Shown here in pieces: positions 1 to 5,608 of a stretch of DNA of 18,688 nt. The stretch comes from Candidatus Zambryskibacteria bacterium RIFCSPLOWO2_02_FULL_39_14 (lineage in GTDB: Bacteria; Patescibacteriota; Minisyncoccia; Phycocordibacterales; Zambryskibacteraceae): positions 1 through 18,688 of the forward strand of contig MHWM01000018.1 of assembly GCA_001824135.1 (NCBI GenBank), read 5' to 3'. The notes beneath the pieces are model-generated. The model was not told the DNA's origin. It was given only the letters and a program-made list of their open reading frames with translations, and searched no databases. The position numbers and the translations under genes are program-made. Positions within the stretch are counted from its first letter, which is position 1. Each line of letters begins with the position of its first letter.

Positions 1-405
1 ATCTGTATAAAGAGTAATCTGACGTCCATCAGCTTGAATATTTTTAAATTCGCTAGCTTCAAAAGGACTGGCAATATTGTAGACATTGTCCATTAGAGCA
101 AAGCATTCTTCTTTTCTAGATTCATCTTTACAAGTATCAGACAATTGATATGAAAGTTTTTTTAAAGATGGAAGATCGTGCAGACGAGCGGATTCTAAAT
201 AACTTTGGAATATTACCCAAGCCTCTTGTGCTAGTAAGACGTTACCGCCAGAAGTTATTTTCAGAGAAGGAGATAATGAGAGTTTATAAGAAGACAATTT
301 ACGATTGGTGTCCAGCTTTTCATTTTTTATTGCATAATTACTAGCTAAAAGTAGTATGGCAGTTATAACTAGTACTATACCGACGATTTTTATGTATCTC
401 TTCAT
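1..405 (-). CDS. Membrane-anchored protein of unknown function, 3' end outside the window
   Basis: Reading the minus strand from an ATG at 405 gives 135 codons without a stop up to the window edge, so the C-terminal part is missing. The protein starts with a basic stretch (MKRYIK) and one hydrophobic segment at about residues 7-22. No cysteine follows that segment, so it looks like a signal anchor or cleavable signal peptide and not a lipoprotein. The exported part is mostly polar and helical-looking, with two cysteines near residues 93 and 101. I do not recognise the family. The gene is divergent from ftsE, with 67 nt between the two starts. A 64-codon plus-strand ORF at 150-344 lies inside it and is probably a shadow. 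Confidence rests on the uninterrupted frame, the credible membrane anchor and ordinary amino acid composition. Confidence 0.72.
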   Translation of the reverse strand, partial: MKRYIKIVGIVLVITAILLLASNYAIKNEKLDTNRKLSSYKLSLSPSLKITSGGNVLLAQEAWVIFQSYLESARLHDLPSLKKLSYQLSDTCKDESRKEECFALMDNVYNIASPFEASEFKNIQADGRQITLYTD

Positions 406-435
406 AATTTGATAATACAATATATCATGTAAATC

Positions 436-464
436 TTGTTGAGAGAATCTCGGCGTGATAGAAT
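436..464 (+). promoter_or_regulatory. Predicted promoter of ftsE, near-leaderless
   Basis: A -35-like TTGTTG (436-441), a 17-nt spacer and a -10-like TAGAAT (459-464) preceded by TG at 456-457 (extended -10). The expected transcription start is about 471-473, essentially at the ftsE ATG at 473, and no SD site is visible. This would give a leaderless or nearly leaderless mRNA. Confidence 0.42.
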
Positions 465-472
465 AAAATGCA

Positions 473-1153
473 ATGATTGTCTTTGATCGTGTTTCAAAAA
501 TTTATTTAGATAATTCAGTGGCTCTTAGGGAAGTTAATTTTTCTATAGAACCTAAAGAATTTATCTCTATAGTAGGACCGTCTGGCGCTGGGAAGACCAC
601 TCTCTTGAAACTTTTTCTAGCGGAGGAAAAGCCGACTGAAGGAGCTATCTATTATGATTCTACAAATATCCATACTTTAAACAAAAAAGATATAAACAAA
701 TTTCGCAGAAAGGTCGGCATGATCTTCCAAGACTTCCGTCTTTTACCAAATAAGACTGTTTATGAGAATATTGCTTTCACTATGGAAGTAGCGGGCAGAA
801 CAGATGAAGAAATAGAGTCGGATGTGCCTCATGTATTAGAGTTGGTAGATCTTGCGTCGAAGGTATGGAATTTTCCCCATGAATTGTCAGGCGGGGAGAA
901 ACAGAGAGTCGCTATAGCCCGCGCGCTAGTTAACGAACCGGAGGTTATAATAGCCGATGAGCCTACCGGCAATCTGGATCCAGCAAACACTTACGACATA
1001 GTTCAGATATTAAAAAAGATCAATGATCTCGGAACAACAGTTATATTGGCTACACATAACAAAGGTATAATTGACTTGTTAAAGAGACGCGTGGTCGCTA
1101 TGGAAGCCGGTAGGGTAGTTCGTGATGATAAAATTGGCAAATACAATGAGTAA
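473..1153 (+). CDS. ftsE: Cell division ABC ATPase FtsE
   Basis: A 226-residue ABC ATPase of the usual FtsE length. Visible motifs are Walker A GPSGAGKTT (residues 35-43), a Q-loop in FQDFRLLPNKTVYENI, the signature LSGGEKQR, Walker B VIIADEPTGNLD and the H-loop ATHN. FtsE binds ATP on the cytoplasmic face and, with the membrane protein FtsX, transmits ATP hydrolysis to peptidoglycan hydrolases at the division septum. The assignment over other MacB/LolD-type ATPases is supported by the FQDFRLL segment and by the overlapping downstream ftsX. No SD site precedes the ATG, which sits just after a predicted extended -10. No murein hydrolase or EnvC/CwlO-like partner is nearby in this window. Confidence 0.94.
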   Translation: MIVFDRVSKIYLDNSVALREVNFSIEPKEFISIVGPSGAGKTTLLKLFLAEEKPTEGAIYYDSTNIHTLNKKDINKFRRKVGMIFQDFRLLPNKTVYENIAFTMEVAGRTDEEIESDVPHVLELVDLASKVWNFPHELSGGEKQRVAIARALVNEPEVIIADEPTGNLDPANTYDIVQILKKINDLGTTVILATHNKGIIDLLKRRVVAMEAGRVVRDDKIGKYNE

Positions 1154-2087
1154 AAAAGGAATGTTCTGGACAAAGTTAAAAAGGGTTGCACGCACCGGAT
1201 TTTTCAATTTCTGGAGAGATAGCACCGTCTCTTTTGCTTCTGTTTTGGTTATGACTATAACTCTTTTAGTTATCGGTCTAATTTCTTTTTCTAGTGCTGT
1301 TTTAGATACATCTTTAGCTGAATTAAGAAATAAGATTGATATCGATATAACTTTCGTAGTATCAGCAGAAGAAGAAGATATTTTGAATATAAAACATTCA
1401 CTTGAATCTCTGCAAGAAGTTTTTCTAGTTACTTATATCTCTCGCGAAGAAGCCCTAACAGCTTTTAAAGAAAGGCATTCTAGCGACCAGTCCATACTCT
1501 CTGCTTTAGATGAACTTGGGGAAAATCCTTTAGGAGCGGTGCTTAATGTTAAAGCCAAAGATCCTTCTCAATACGCCTCAGTGGCTGAATTTCTGGAAGG
1601 TGACAATACTTTATCTTCAGATGGGATTACCATTATCGACAGGGTCAATTATTTTCAAAACAAAAAAGCTATAGACAAATTGACCAGTATCATCGCTTCT
1701 GCGGATCAGCTTGGATTAGCTTTGACGTTATTTTTTGCTCTCATCTCTATCTTGATTGCTTTCAATACTATTCGTCTGACTATTTATATTGCTAAAGATG
1801 AAATAAGTGTAATGCGTTTAGTGGGCGCTTCCACTACGTATATCCAAGGACCTTTTGTCGTCGTTGGTATTATATACGGAGTAACTGCTTGTCTTTTAAC
1901 ACTTCTTCTTTTACTGCTTATTACTTATTGGTTGGGAAATACTATTGAGAATTTCTTTGTCGGATTTAATGTATTTTCTTATTATCTTAGGCATTTCTTG
2001 GAAATATCATCTATCATTTTAGTATCTGGAGTGTTAATAGGCGTTTTCTCAAGCATTCTTGCTGTCAGGAAGTATCTTAAGATATAA
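1146..2087 (+). CDS. ftsX: Cell division protein FtsX (permease-like)
   Basis: Polytopic membrane partner of FtsE, about 313 residues. It has the FtsX layout: a short basic cytoplasmic N-terminus with FFNFWRDS, a first membrane segment at about residues 25-47, a large extracytoplasmic domain (to about 185), then three membrane segments in the C-terminal half, including the ISVMRLVGAS region typical of FtsX. The start at 1146 gives an 8-nt overlap with ftsE (ATGAGTAA), the same style of junction as htpX and the GGDEF gene here. An in-frame ATG at 1122 would add eight residues and cannot be excluded. FtsX passes the ATPase signal across the membrane to cell-wall hydrolases. It is the last gene of the short ftsEX operon. 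Confidence 0.9.
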   Translation: MSKKGMFWTKLKRVARTGFFNFWRDSTVSFASVLVMTITLLVIGLISFSSAVLDTSLAELRNKIDIDITFVVSAEEEDILNIKHSLESLQEVFLVTYISREEALTAFKERHSSDQSILSALDELGENPLGAVLNVKAKDPSQYASVAEFLEGDNTLSSDGITIIDRVNYFQNKKAIDKLTSIIASADQLGLALTLFFALISILIAFNTIRLTIYIAKDEISVMRLVGASTTYIQGPFVVVGIIYGVTACLLTLLLLLLITYWLGNTIENFFVGFNVFSYYLRHFLEISSIILVSGVLIGVFSSILAVRKYLKI

Positions 2088-2108
2088 TCATTGCTTAAAT
2101 TAATAGTA

Positions 2109-2143
2109 GTGATATTCTAAGGATAGACGAGAAAGAATATCAC
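2109..2143 (+). repeat. 10-bp inverted repeat after ftsX (weak terminator or operator)
   Basis: GTGATATTCT (2109-2118) and its exact reverse complement AGAATATCAC (2134-2143) are separated by 15 nt and followed by ACGTTTTCTCC. The AT-rich stem and poor T-run make a weak terminator for ftsEX possible. Its place 45 nt before the next gene also allows an operator role. Confidence 0.4.
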
Positions 2144-2188
2144 ACGTTTTCTCCGAAGCTTTCGTTTCCTATGGAAGGCGGTGCTTCG

Positions 2189-2428
2189 ATGGGGGTAACT
2201 ACTCTGTGGTTCAGTTGTCTGAATTGTCAGAGAGGGTACAAGACGAGGAAACAGAACCACAAGTGTACTTCTGGAAGAGACGCTTCATGCGATCAACAGA
2301 AAGGAATTCATTTTGATTTCTGTGAGGCGTGCAAGTGGGATCTCTCGCTGGAGTTTGGAAGACAAATAAATAAGACATTTCCCAAGAGGACAAGACTCAG
2401 AATTGAGGGGGTCGAGGGGGATAGTTAG
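2189..2428 (+). CDS. Small Cys-rich zinc-knuckle protein, unknown function
   Basis: A 79-residue protein with six cysteines: CxxC at 10-13, single cysteines at 26 and 34, and CxxC at 45-48 (FCEACKWDL). This resembles a zinc ribbon or two-knuckle metal site, followed by a basic tail (about residues 58-71) and a short acidic end. The ATG at 2189 is preferred over the in-frame ATG at 2171. It is preceded at 5 nt by AAGGCGGTG (2175-2183), one mismatch from the ideal SD core, whereas 2171 has none. Base composition is visibly richer in G+C than the flanking large genes. A clean hairpin terminator follows 25 nt after the stop. The function is unknown; nucleic-acid or protein binding through bound zinc is only inferred. 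Confidence 0.75.
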   Translation: MGVTTLWFSCLNCQRGYKTRKQNHKCTSGRDASCDQQKGIHFDFCEACKWDLSLEFGRQINKTFPKRTRLRIEGVEGDS

Positions 2429-2453
2429 ATCGGTTGCTGGATGATTTACTTAA

Positions 2454-2481
2454 AGGGGCGTAGTATACGCCCCTCGTTTTT
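2454..2481 (+). terminator. Intrinsic terminator of the zinc-knuckle gene
   Basis: Perfect 9-bp stem AGGGGCGTA / TACGCCCCT (2454-2462 with 2466-2474), a 3-nt loop, then CGTTTTT. It is oriented for plus-strand transcription and lies just after the small Cys-rich gene. Confidence 0.85.
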
Positions 2482-2492
2482 GTATATTTATA

Positions 2493-2525
2493 ACAAAAAC
2501 CCGCCGTCGATGTAGACGGCGGGTT
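2493..2525 (-). terminator. Intrinsic terminator of the 38-residue microprotein gene
   Basis: An 11-bp perfect stem, AACCCGCCGTC (2498-2508) with GACGGCGGGTT (2515-2525), and a 6-nt loop. On the minus strand it runs directly into TTTTTGTTATA, so it is a textbook terminator for the gene ending at 2553. Plus-strand readout has no T-run. Confidence 0.88.
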
Positions 2526-2552
2526 CGTTGAAATCGTGGCGGGAATGGGTGT

Positions 2553-2669
2553 TCAGAGATCGATGAGTTGGTTCAACCCATCGAGTTTTTGACGTCCCCA
2601 GATACGGATACTTCTGATAATGACGATAACGAGGGCGCCACCACCAACCATTGCTAGAACTGTGGTCAT
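2553..2669 (-). CDS. 38-residue single-pass membrane microprotein
   Basis: A very short gene with a complete expression signature. The minus-strand ATG at 2669 is preceded at 5 nt by AGGAGG, upstream lies an almost consensus promoter, and 28 nt after the TGA stop is a strong terminator. The 38-residue product begins MTTVLAMVGGGALVIVIIRS: a glycine-containing hydrophobic helix (about residues 3-18) followed by a basic stretch (R19, R22, R26, K28) and a short amphipathic C-terminus. The positive-inside rule predicts an extracytoplasmic N-terminus and a cytoplasmic tail. I do not recognise a family. It could be a regulatory subunit of a membrane complex, a toxin-like peptide or a phage-like small membrane protein. 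Strong signals for transcription, translation and termination make it convincing despite its size. Confidence 0.8.
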   Translation of the reverse strand: MTTVLAMVGGGALVIVIIRSIRIWGRQKLDGLNQLIDL

Positions 2670-2687
2670 AAAGACCTCCTACTGTTA

Positions 2688-2717
2688 ATTATAGCATAGA
2701 TAGATATATAAAGTCAA
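2688..2717 (-). promoter_or_regulatory. Strong sigma-70-type promoter of the microprotein gene
   Basis: On the minus strand: TTGACT (2717-2712), an 18-nt spacer, then TATAAT (2693-2688) preceded by TGC, an extended -10. The predicted start near 2681 gives a leader of about 11 nt carrying the AGGAGG ribosome site. It is one of the two closest matches to consensus in the window. Confidence 0.82.
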
Positions 2718-2765
2718 GGATGTTAGTAATTTTAAGTATTCTTTGGTAAATTAAGTCTGTTGTTT

Positions 2766-2775
2766 ATTCGCGAAT
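2766..2775. repeat. Perfect 10-bp palindrome ATTCGCGAAT
   Basis: ATTCGCGAAT is its own reverse complement. It lies in the divergent gap between the microprotein promoter and the tRNA, and the half-site TATTCGC recurs at 2804-2810. It may be an operator for either direction or may be chance; only the symmetry is observed. Confidence 0.3.
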
Positions 2776-2827
2776 CAAGCTAGTAAATTGTTAAATAGTA
2801 GCCTATTCGCATTGCTGGAAGTTGAGC

Positions 2828-2898
2828 TGGGAGATCGTCTAATGGTAGGACACCTCCCTCTGGAGGAGGGTATCTTGGTTCGAGTCCAAGTCTCCCAG
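2828..2898 (+). tRNA. tRNA-Gln, anticodon CTG
   Basis: The cloverleaf folds by hand. Acceptor TGGGAGA/TCTCCCA (2828-2834 with 2891-2897); D arm GTC/GAC; anticodon stem CCTCC/GGAGG with loop CTCTGGA, giving anticodon CTG at 2860-2862, which reads CAG; variable loop GTAT; T arm CTTGG/CCAAG with loop TTCGAGT. The weak U1-A72 first pair and discriminator G (2898) are known tRNA-Gln identity features and agree with the anticodon. CCA is not encoded, so it must be added enzymatically. The acceptor stem is extended by five more flanking pairs, TGAGC (2823-2827) with GCTCA (2898-2902), which include the discriminator base in the precursor. Confidence 0.95.
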
Positions 2899-2938
2899 CT
2901 CAGGTCCTAGCAGGTGATAACACATTCTTCAGATGTAT

Positions 2939-2973
2939 CAGCGCTGACCCAAATGGGTCAGCGCTGTGTTTCT
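2939..2973 (+). terminator. Hairpin terminator after tRNA-Gln, possibly bidirectional
   Basis: A perfect 12-bp stem, CAGCGCTGACCC (2939-2950) with GGGTCAGCGCTG (2955-2966), loop AAAT, then TGTTTCT. It ends the tRNA transcript on the plus strand. It also lies 5 nt beyond the stop of the minus-strand gene ending at 2972, but has no T-run in that direction. Confidence 0.8.
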
Positions 2974-3151
2974 ACTGATTCACTTGCATGTCGGGTTCAT
3001 CAGTCATCTCCTCTCTTTTTTTCTTGGATGCGCGGGCGATCAACTCCGCATTAATTTTTTTCAGTATTTTTTCCTCTCTCCCGAGTCGCATTTCGGCTGA
3101 TGCCCGCTCCGACTGAAGTTGTTCATCACTAAATTCCGAATAGTCCGACAT
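2972..3151 (-). CDS. 59-residue highly charged helical protein, unknown function
   Basis: A minus-strand ATG at 3151 is preceded by AGGAGG with 5 nt spacing. The frame runs 59 codons to TAG at 2972, and a matching promoter lies upstream. The product starts MSDYSEFSDEQLQSERA, followed by a long Glu/Lys/Arg/Ala-rich stretch (about residues 9-47) expected to be a continuous helix or coiled coil, with KKINAELIARASKKKREE, and an acidic tail. It contains no cysteine, tryptophan or membrane segment. I do not recognise a family. Small coiled-coil or nucleic-acid-associated roles are possible but not shown. It is convergent with tRNA-Gln, and both end on the hairpin at 2939-2966. Like the neighbouring small genes it has a strong SD, in contrast to the large genes. 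Confidence 0.76.
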   Translation of the reverse strand: MSDYSEFSDEQLQSERASAEMRLGREEKILKKINAELIARASKKKREEMTDEPDMQVNQ

Positions 3152-3185
3152 GTATCCTCCTATGCTAGTGTTTGTCTGGAATCAT

Positions 3186-3214
3186 ATTTTAAGATAATAT
3201 CAATGAGAATGCAA
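3186..3214 (-). promoter_or_regulatory. Predicted promoter of the 59-residue protein gene
   Basis: On the minus strand: TTGCAT (3214-3209), a 17-nt spacer and TAAAAT (3191-3186). The expected start near 3179 gives a leader of about 28 nt including the SD. It shares the 86-nt divergent gap with the start of the antiporter gene. Confidence 0.6.
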
Positions 3215-3237
3215 TTCTATATTTTACAGATAAATCT

Positions 3238-4935
3238 ATGATCTTATTTGTTGAAATTTCTATTATAGTAGCGGTAGCCGCTATCATTTCTCTTTTAATG
3301 AAGTTTTTTAAACAGCCTCTTATCGTGGGTTATATTGCCACTGGTGTTATTGTGGGTCCTTATGTTTTTAATATATTACAAGCTCATAATGAGATAGAAC
3401 TTTTCTCTAAAATAGGTATTGCTATTCTTCTTTTCTTAATAGGCCTTACTCTTAACCCTGATGTTATGCGAGAGGTAGGTAAAACGTCTCTCATCACAGG
3501 TATTGGTCAAGTACTTTTTACGTCAATTATCGGTTATTTTCTTGTCAGAACTTTAGGATTTGAGATCCTTTCCTCTCTTTATATTGCTGTGGCTCTCACT
3601 TTTTCAAGTACTATCATTATTCTTAAACTTCTTTCAGACAAGGGAGATATAAAAACGCTATATGGCAAAATCTCAATTGGTTTTCTTCTAGTGCAAGACA
3701 TTATTGCTTCTATCTTGCTTCTGGTGATAACTATAGCAAGTGTGGCTTTTCTTTCTATCGAGAGAACTTTATCTAACGTAGTTACTCTTGAGACTTTAGT
3801 TCTCTTAACCAAAGGGGTTTTAGTAACAGTCATATTGTATCTTGTAAGTCGATATATCTTGCCACATATTTCAAAGTTTGTAGCAAGTTCTCAAGAAATT
3901 CTTTCCATCTTCTCTCTTGCGTGGGGGTTGGGGATGGCCTCCTTCTTCTATACGATAGGTTTCTCACTTGAAATAGGAGCACTTATCGCTGGTGTTACTC
4001 TAGCGGCATCTCCCTTCGCCTACGAAATAGCTTCTCGCCTTAAACCACTTCGAGATTTCTTTATTATGCTGTTCTTTATCATGCTTGGTTCACAACTTGT
4101 GTTAGGTCAGTTTATGATGCTTATCGTACCAGCATTAGCATTGAGCCTTTTTGTTCTTATCGGTAATCCTTTAATAATGCTTCTATTGATGAATTTAATG
4201 GGGTATCGTACACGTACGGCATTTATGTCTGGTCTCACTGTGGCGCAGATCAGTGAATTCTCATTAATCTTGATAACGCTTGGGTATTCGTTTGGTCATG
4301 TAAGTCAAGAAGCTGTTTCTCTGGTTACCTTAGTTGGTATTATCACTATTACTGGTTCCACTTATCTAATTCTTTATGCTGAACAAATATATTCTTTTTT
4401 GAAACCAGTTTTGCGTTTCCTGACTTTCAGAAAATCTCATATAAAAGAAAAAGTTTTGATTGAAAATGTAGAAATAATTATCTTCGGTTACGATAGAGTA
4501 GGGTCTAGATTTGTAGAAACAGCTAAGAAGATAACCGATAATTATCTGGTAATTGACTATAATCCGCTTTCTATAGAACGGTTGGAGAAACTTGGCATAC
4601 CACATTGTTATGGAGATGCAGAGGATGTTGATTTTCTCGATGAAATAAACATTTCCAAAGCCAAATTAGTTGTATCAACTATACCTGACAGTAAGACCAA
4701 TTTATTACTGGTATCACATTACCGAGCGCATAATCAGACTGGGATTATCATAACTATTTCCCATGATATTTATCAAACTAAAGAACTTTATGAACTTGGA
4801 GCATCATACGTAGTTATGCCACATCATTTGGGCGCTAGTCATGCGGCTTCTCTTATGGACAAACACAGATTTAGTGAAGAAGCTTTTAAACAAGAAAAAG
4901 ACAACCACTTGAAAAGTTTAGCCATAGAGATGTGA
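3238..4935 (+). CDS. Kef-type cation/proton antiporter with C-terminal RCK (TrkA-N) domain
   Basis: A 565-residue membrane protein. The first roughly 390 residues are a chain of hydrophobic segments in CPA2 (Na+/H+ exchanger) style, including FKQPLIVGYIATGVIVGP near the N-terminus, ALTFSSTIIILKLLSDKG and FLLVQDIIA. Residues from about 411 form a Rossmann-like RCK/KTN domain that would sense a nucleotide or ligand and gate transport. In that domain the usual GxGxxG reads GYDRVG (417-422), with Asp for the second Gly; the family tolerates variation there, but it may alter nucleotide binding. The likely role is K+ or Na+ exchange for H+, in pH and ion homeostasis. No SD is visible. The next gene starts 4 nt after the stop and is probably co-transcribed. 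Confidence 0.92.
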   Translation: MILFVEISIIVAVAAIISLLMKFFKQPLIVGYIATGVIVGPYVFNILQAHNEIELFSKIGIAILLFLIGLTLNPDVMREVGKTSLITGIGQVLFTSIIGYFLVRTLGFEILSSLYIAVALTFSSTIIILKLLSDKGDIKTLYGKISIGFLLVQDIIASILLLVITIASVAFLSIERTLSNVVTLETLVLLTKGVLVTVILYLVSRYILPHISKFVASSQEILSIFSLAWGLGMASFFYTIGFSLEIGALIAGVTLAASPFAYEIASRLKPLRDFFIMLFFIMLGSQLVLGQFMMLIVPALALSLFVLIGNPLIMLLLMNLMGYRTRTAFMSGLTVAQISEFSLILITLGYSFGHVSQEAVSLVTLVGIITITGSTYLILYAEQIYSFLKPVLRFLTFRKSHIKEKVLIENVEIIIFGYDRVGSRFVETAKKITDNYLVIDYNPLSIERLEKLGIPHCYGDAEDVDFLDEINISKAKLVVSTIPDSKTNLLLVSHYRAHNQTGIIITISHDIYQTKELYELGASYVVMPHHLGASHAASLMDKHRFSEEAFKQEKDNHLKSLAIEM

Positions 4936-4939
4936 GTTT

Positions 4940-5578
4940 ATGGTGCGCAATAAAATTAAACCTTTATCGTTTAAAGATTCCGGTTTAGATAAGAAAGAGT
5001 GGAATGTATTAAAGAAACTTTCAAATCCGAAGAAAGTCCAAGATTTCTTAAACTCTTTATTATTTAATTTTGAAGATAGGGGAGAGACACATGATTCTGT
5101 AAGAAAAACCCTTAAAAAGGGCAAGGCTCATTGTTTCGAGGGAGCACTTATTGCGGCAACTGCTTTATGGATCAGAGGGCATCGTCCGCTACTTCTTGAT
5201 CTTGTGACCGTTAATTCCGACCTTGATCACGTCGTAACTCTCTTCAAATATGATAATTGTTGGGGGGCTATATCTAAGACGAATCATATTGTCTTACGTT
5301 ACAGAGAACCGGTGTATAAAAATATACGAGAATTAGTCATGTCTTATTTTCACGAATATTATCTTTCTAATGGTTTAAAAACTTTAAGAAGTTTCTCTGA
5401 ACCATTCGATCTTTCTAAACTGGGTACTAAGTGGATTACTACCGAAGAAAATTTGGCTGGTTTAGCGCATAGACTCGATCATTCACCTCATAAGCGCATT
5501 CTCTCTTTCAAACAGGAGAAAAATTTACGAAAGGTCGATAAAATTGAGATGAAAGCCGGAGATATAACCGAATGGTAA
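4940..5578 (+). CDS. Conserved-looking Cys/His protein, possible transglutaminase-like fold
   Basis: A 212-residue soluble protein with no signal peptide or membrane segment. Its central region reads KAHCFEGALIAATALWIRG (C65), then LLLDL, then SDLDHVVTLFKYDN (H97) and CWGAISKTNH (N115). A Cys at the start of a buried helix, a His on a following strand and a polar residue after a W-G turn is the order of the Cys-His-Asp/Asn triad in transglutaminase-like and papain-like folds. Enzymatic activity is therefore possible but inferred from the pattern alone. The rest is charged, with a basic C-terminus and no recognised domain. It follows the Kef antiporter by 4 nt and probably shares its mRNA. It is convergent with the MFS gene, leaving only 22 nt between them. 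Confidence 0.78.
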   Translation: MVRNKIKPLSFKDSGLDKKEWNVLKKLSNPKKVQDFLNSLLFNFEDRGETHDSVRKTLKKGKAHCFEGALIAATALWIRGHRPLLLDLVTVNSDLDHVVTLFKYDNCWGAISKTNHIVLRYREPVYKNIRELVMSYFHEYYLSNGLKTLRSFSEPFDLSKLGTKWITTEENLAGLAHRLDHSPHKRILSFKQEKNLRKVDKIEMKAGDITEW

Positions 5579-5591
5579 TCTAGACTACTAA

Positions 5592-5608
5592 TTGAGTTGC
5601 TCACTCAA
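5592..5608. repeat. Short inverted repeat between convergent genes
   Basis: TTGAGT (5592-5597) and ACTCAA (5603-5608) with a 5-nt loop sit in the 22-nt gap between two convergent genes and overlap the MFS stop codon. No T-run follows on either side, so terminator function is doubtful. Confidence 0.25.

Noticed and set aside
150..344. 64-codon plus-strand ORF at the left end
   Set aside because: It lies wholly inside the longer open minus-strand frame (405 to 1) that has a credible membrane anchor and ordinary composition. The ORF itself has no SD.
1122..1145. Upstream ATG for FtsX giving 321 residues
   Set aside because: Possible, but the start at 1146 gives an 8-nt overlap of the kind also seen at htpX/GGDEF, and the extra eight residues add no recognisable FtsX sequence. 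Not fully excluded.
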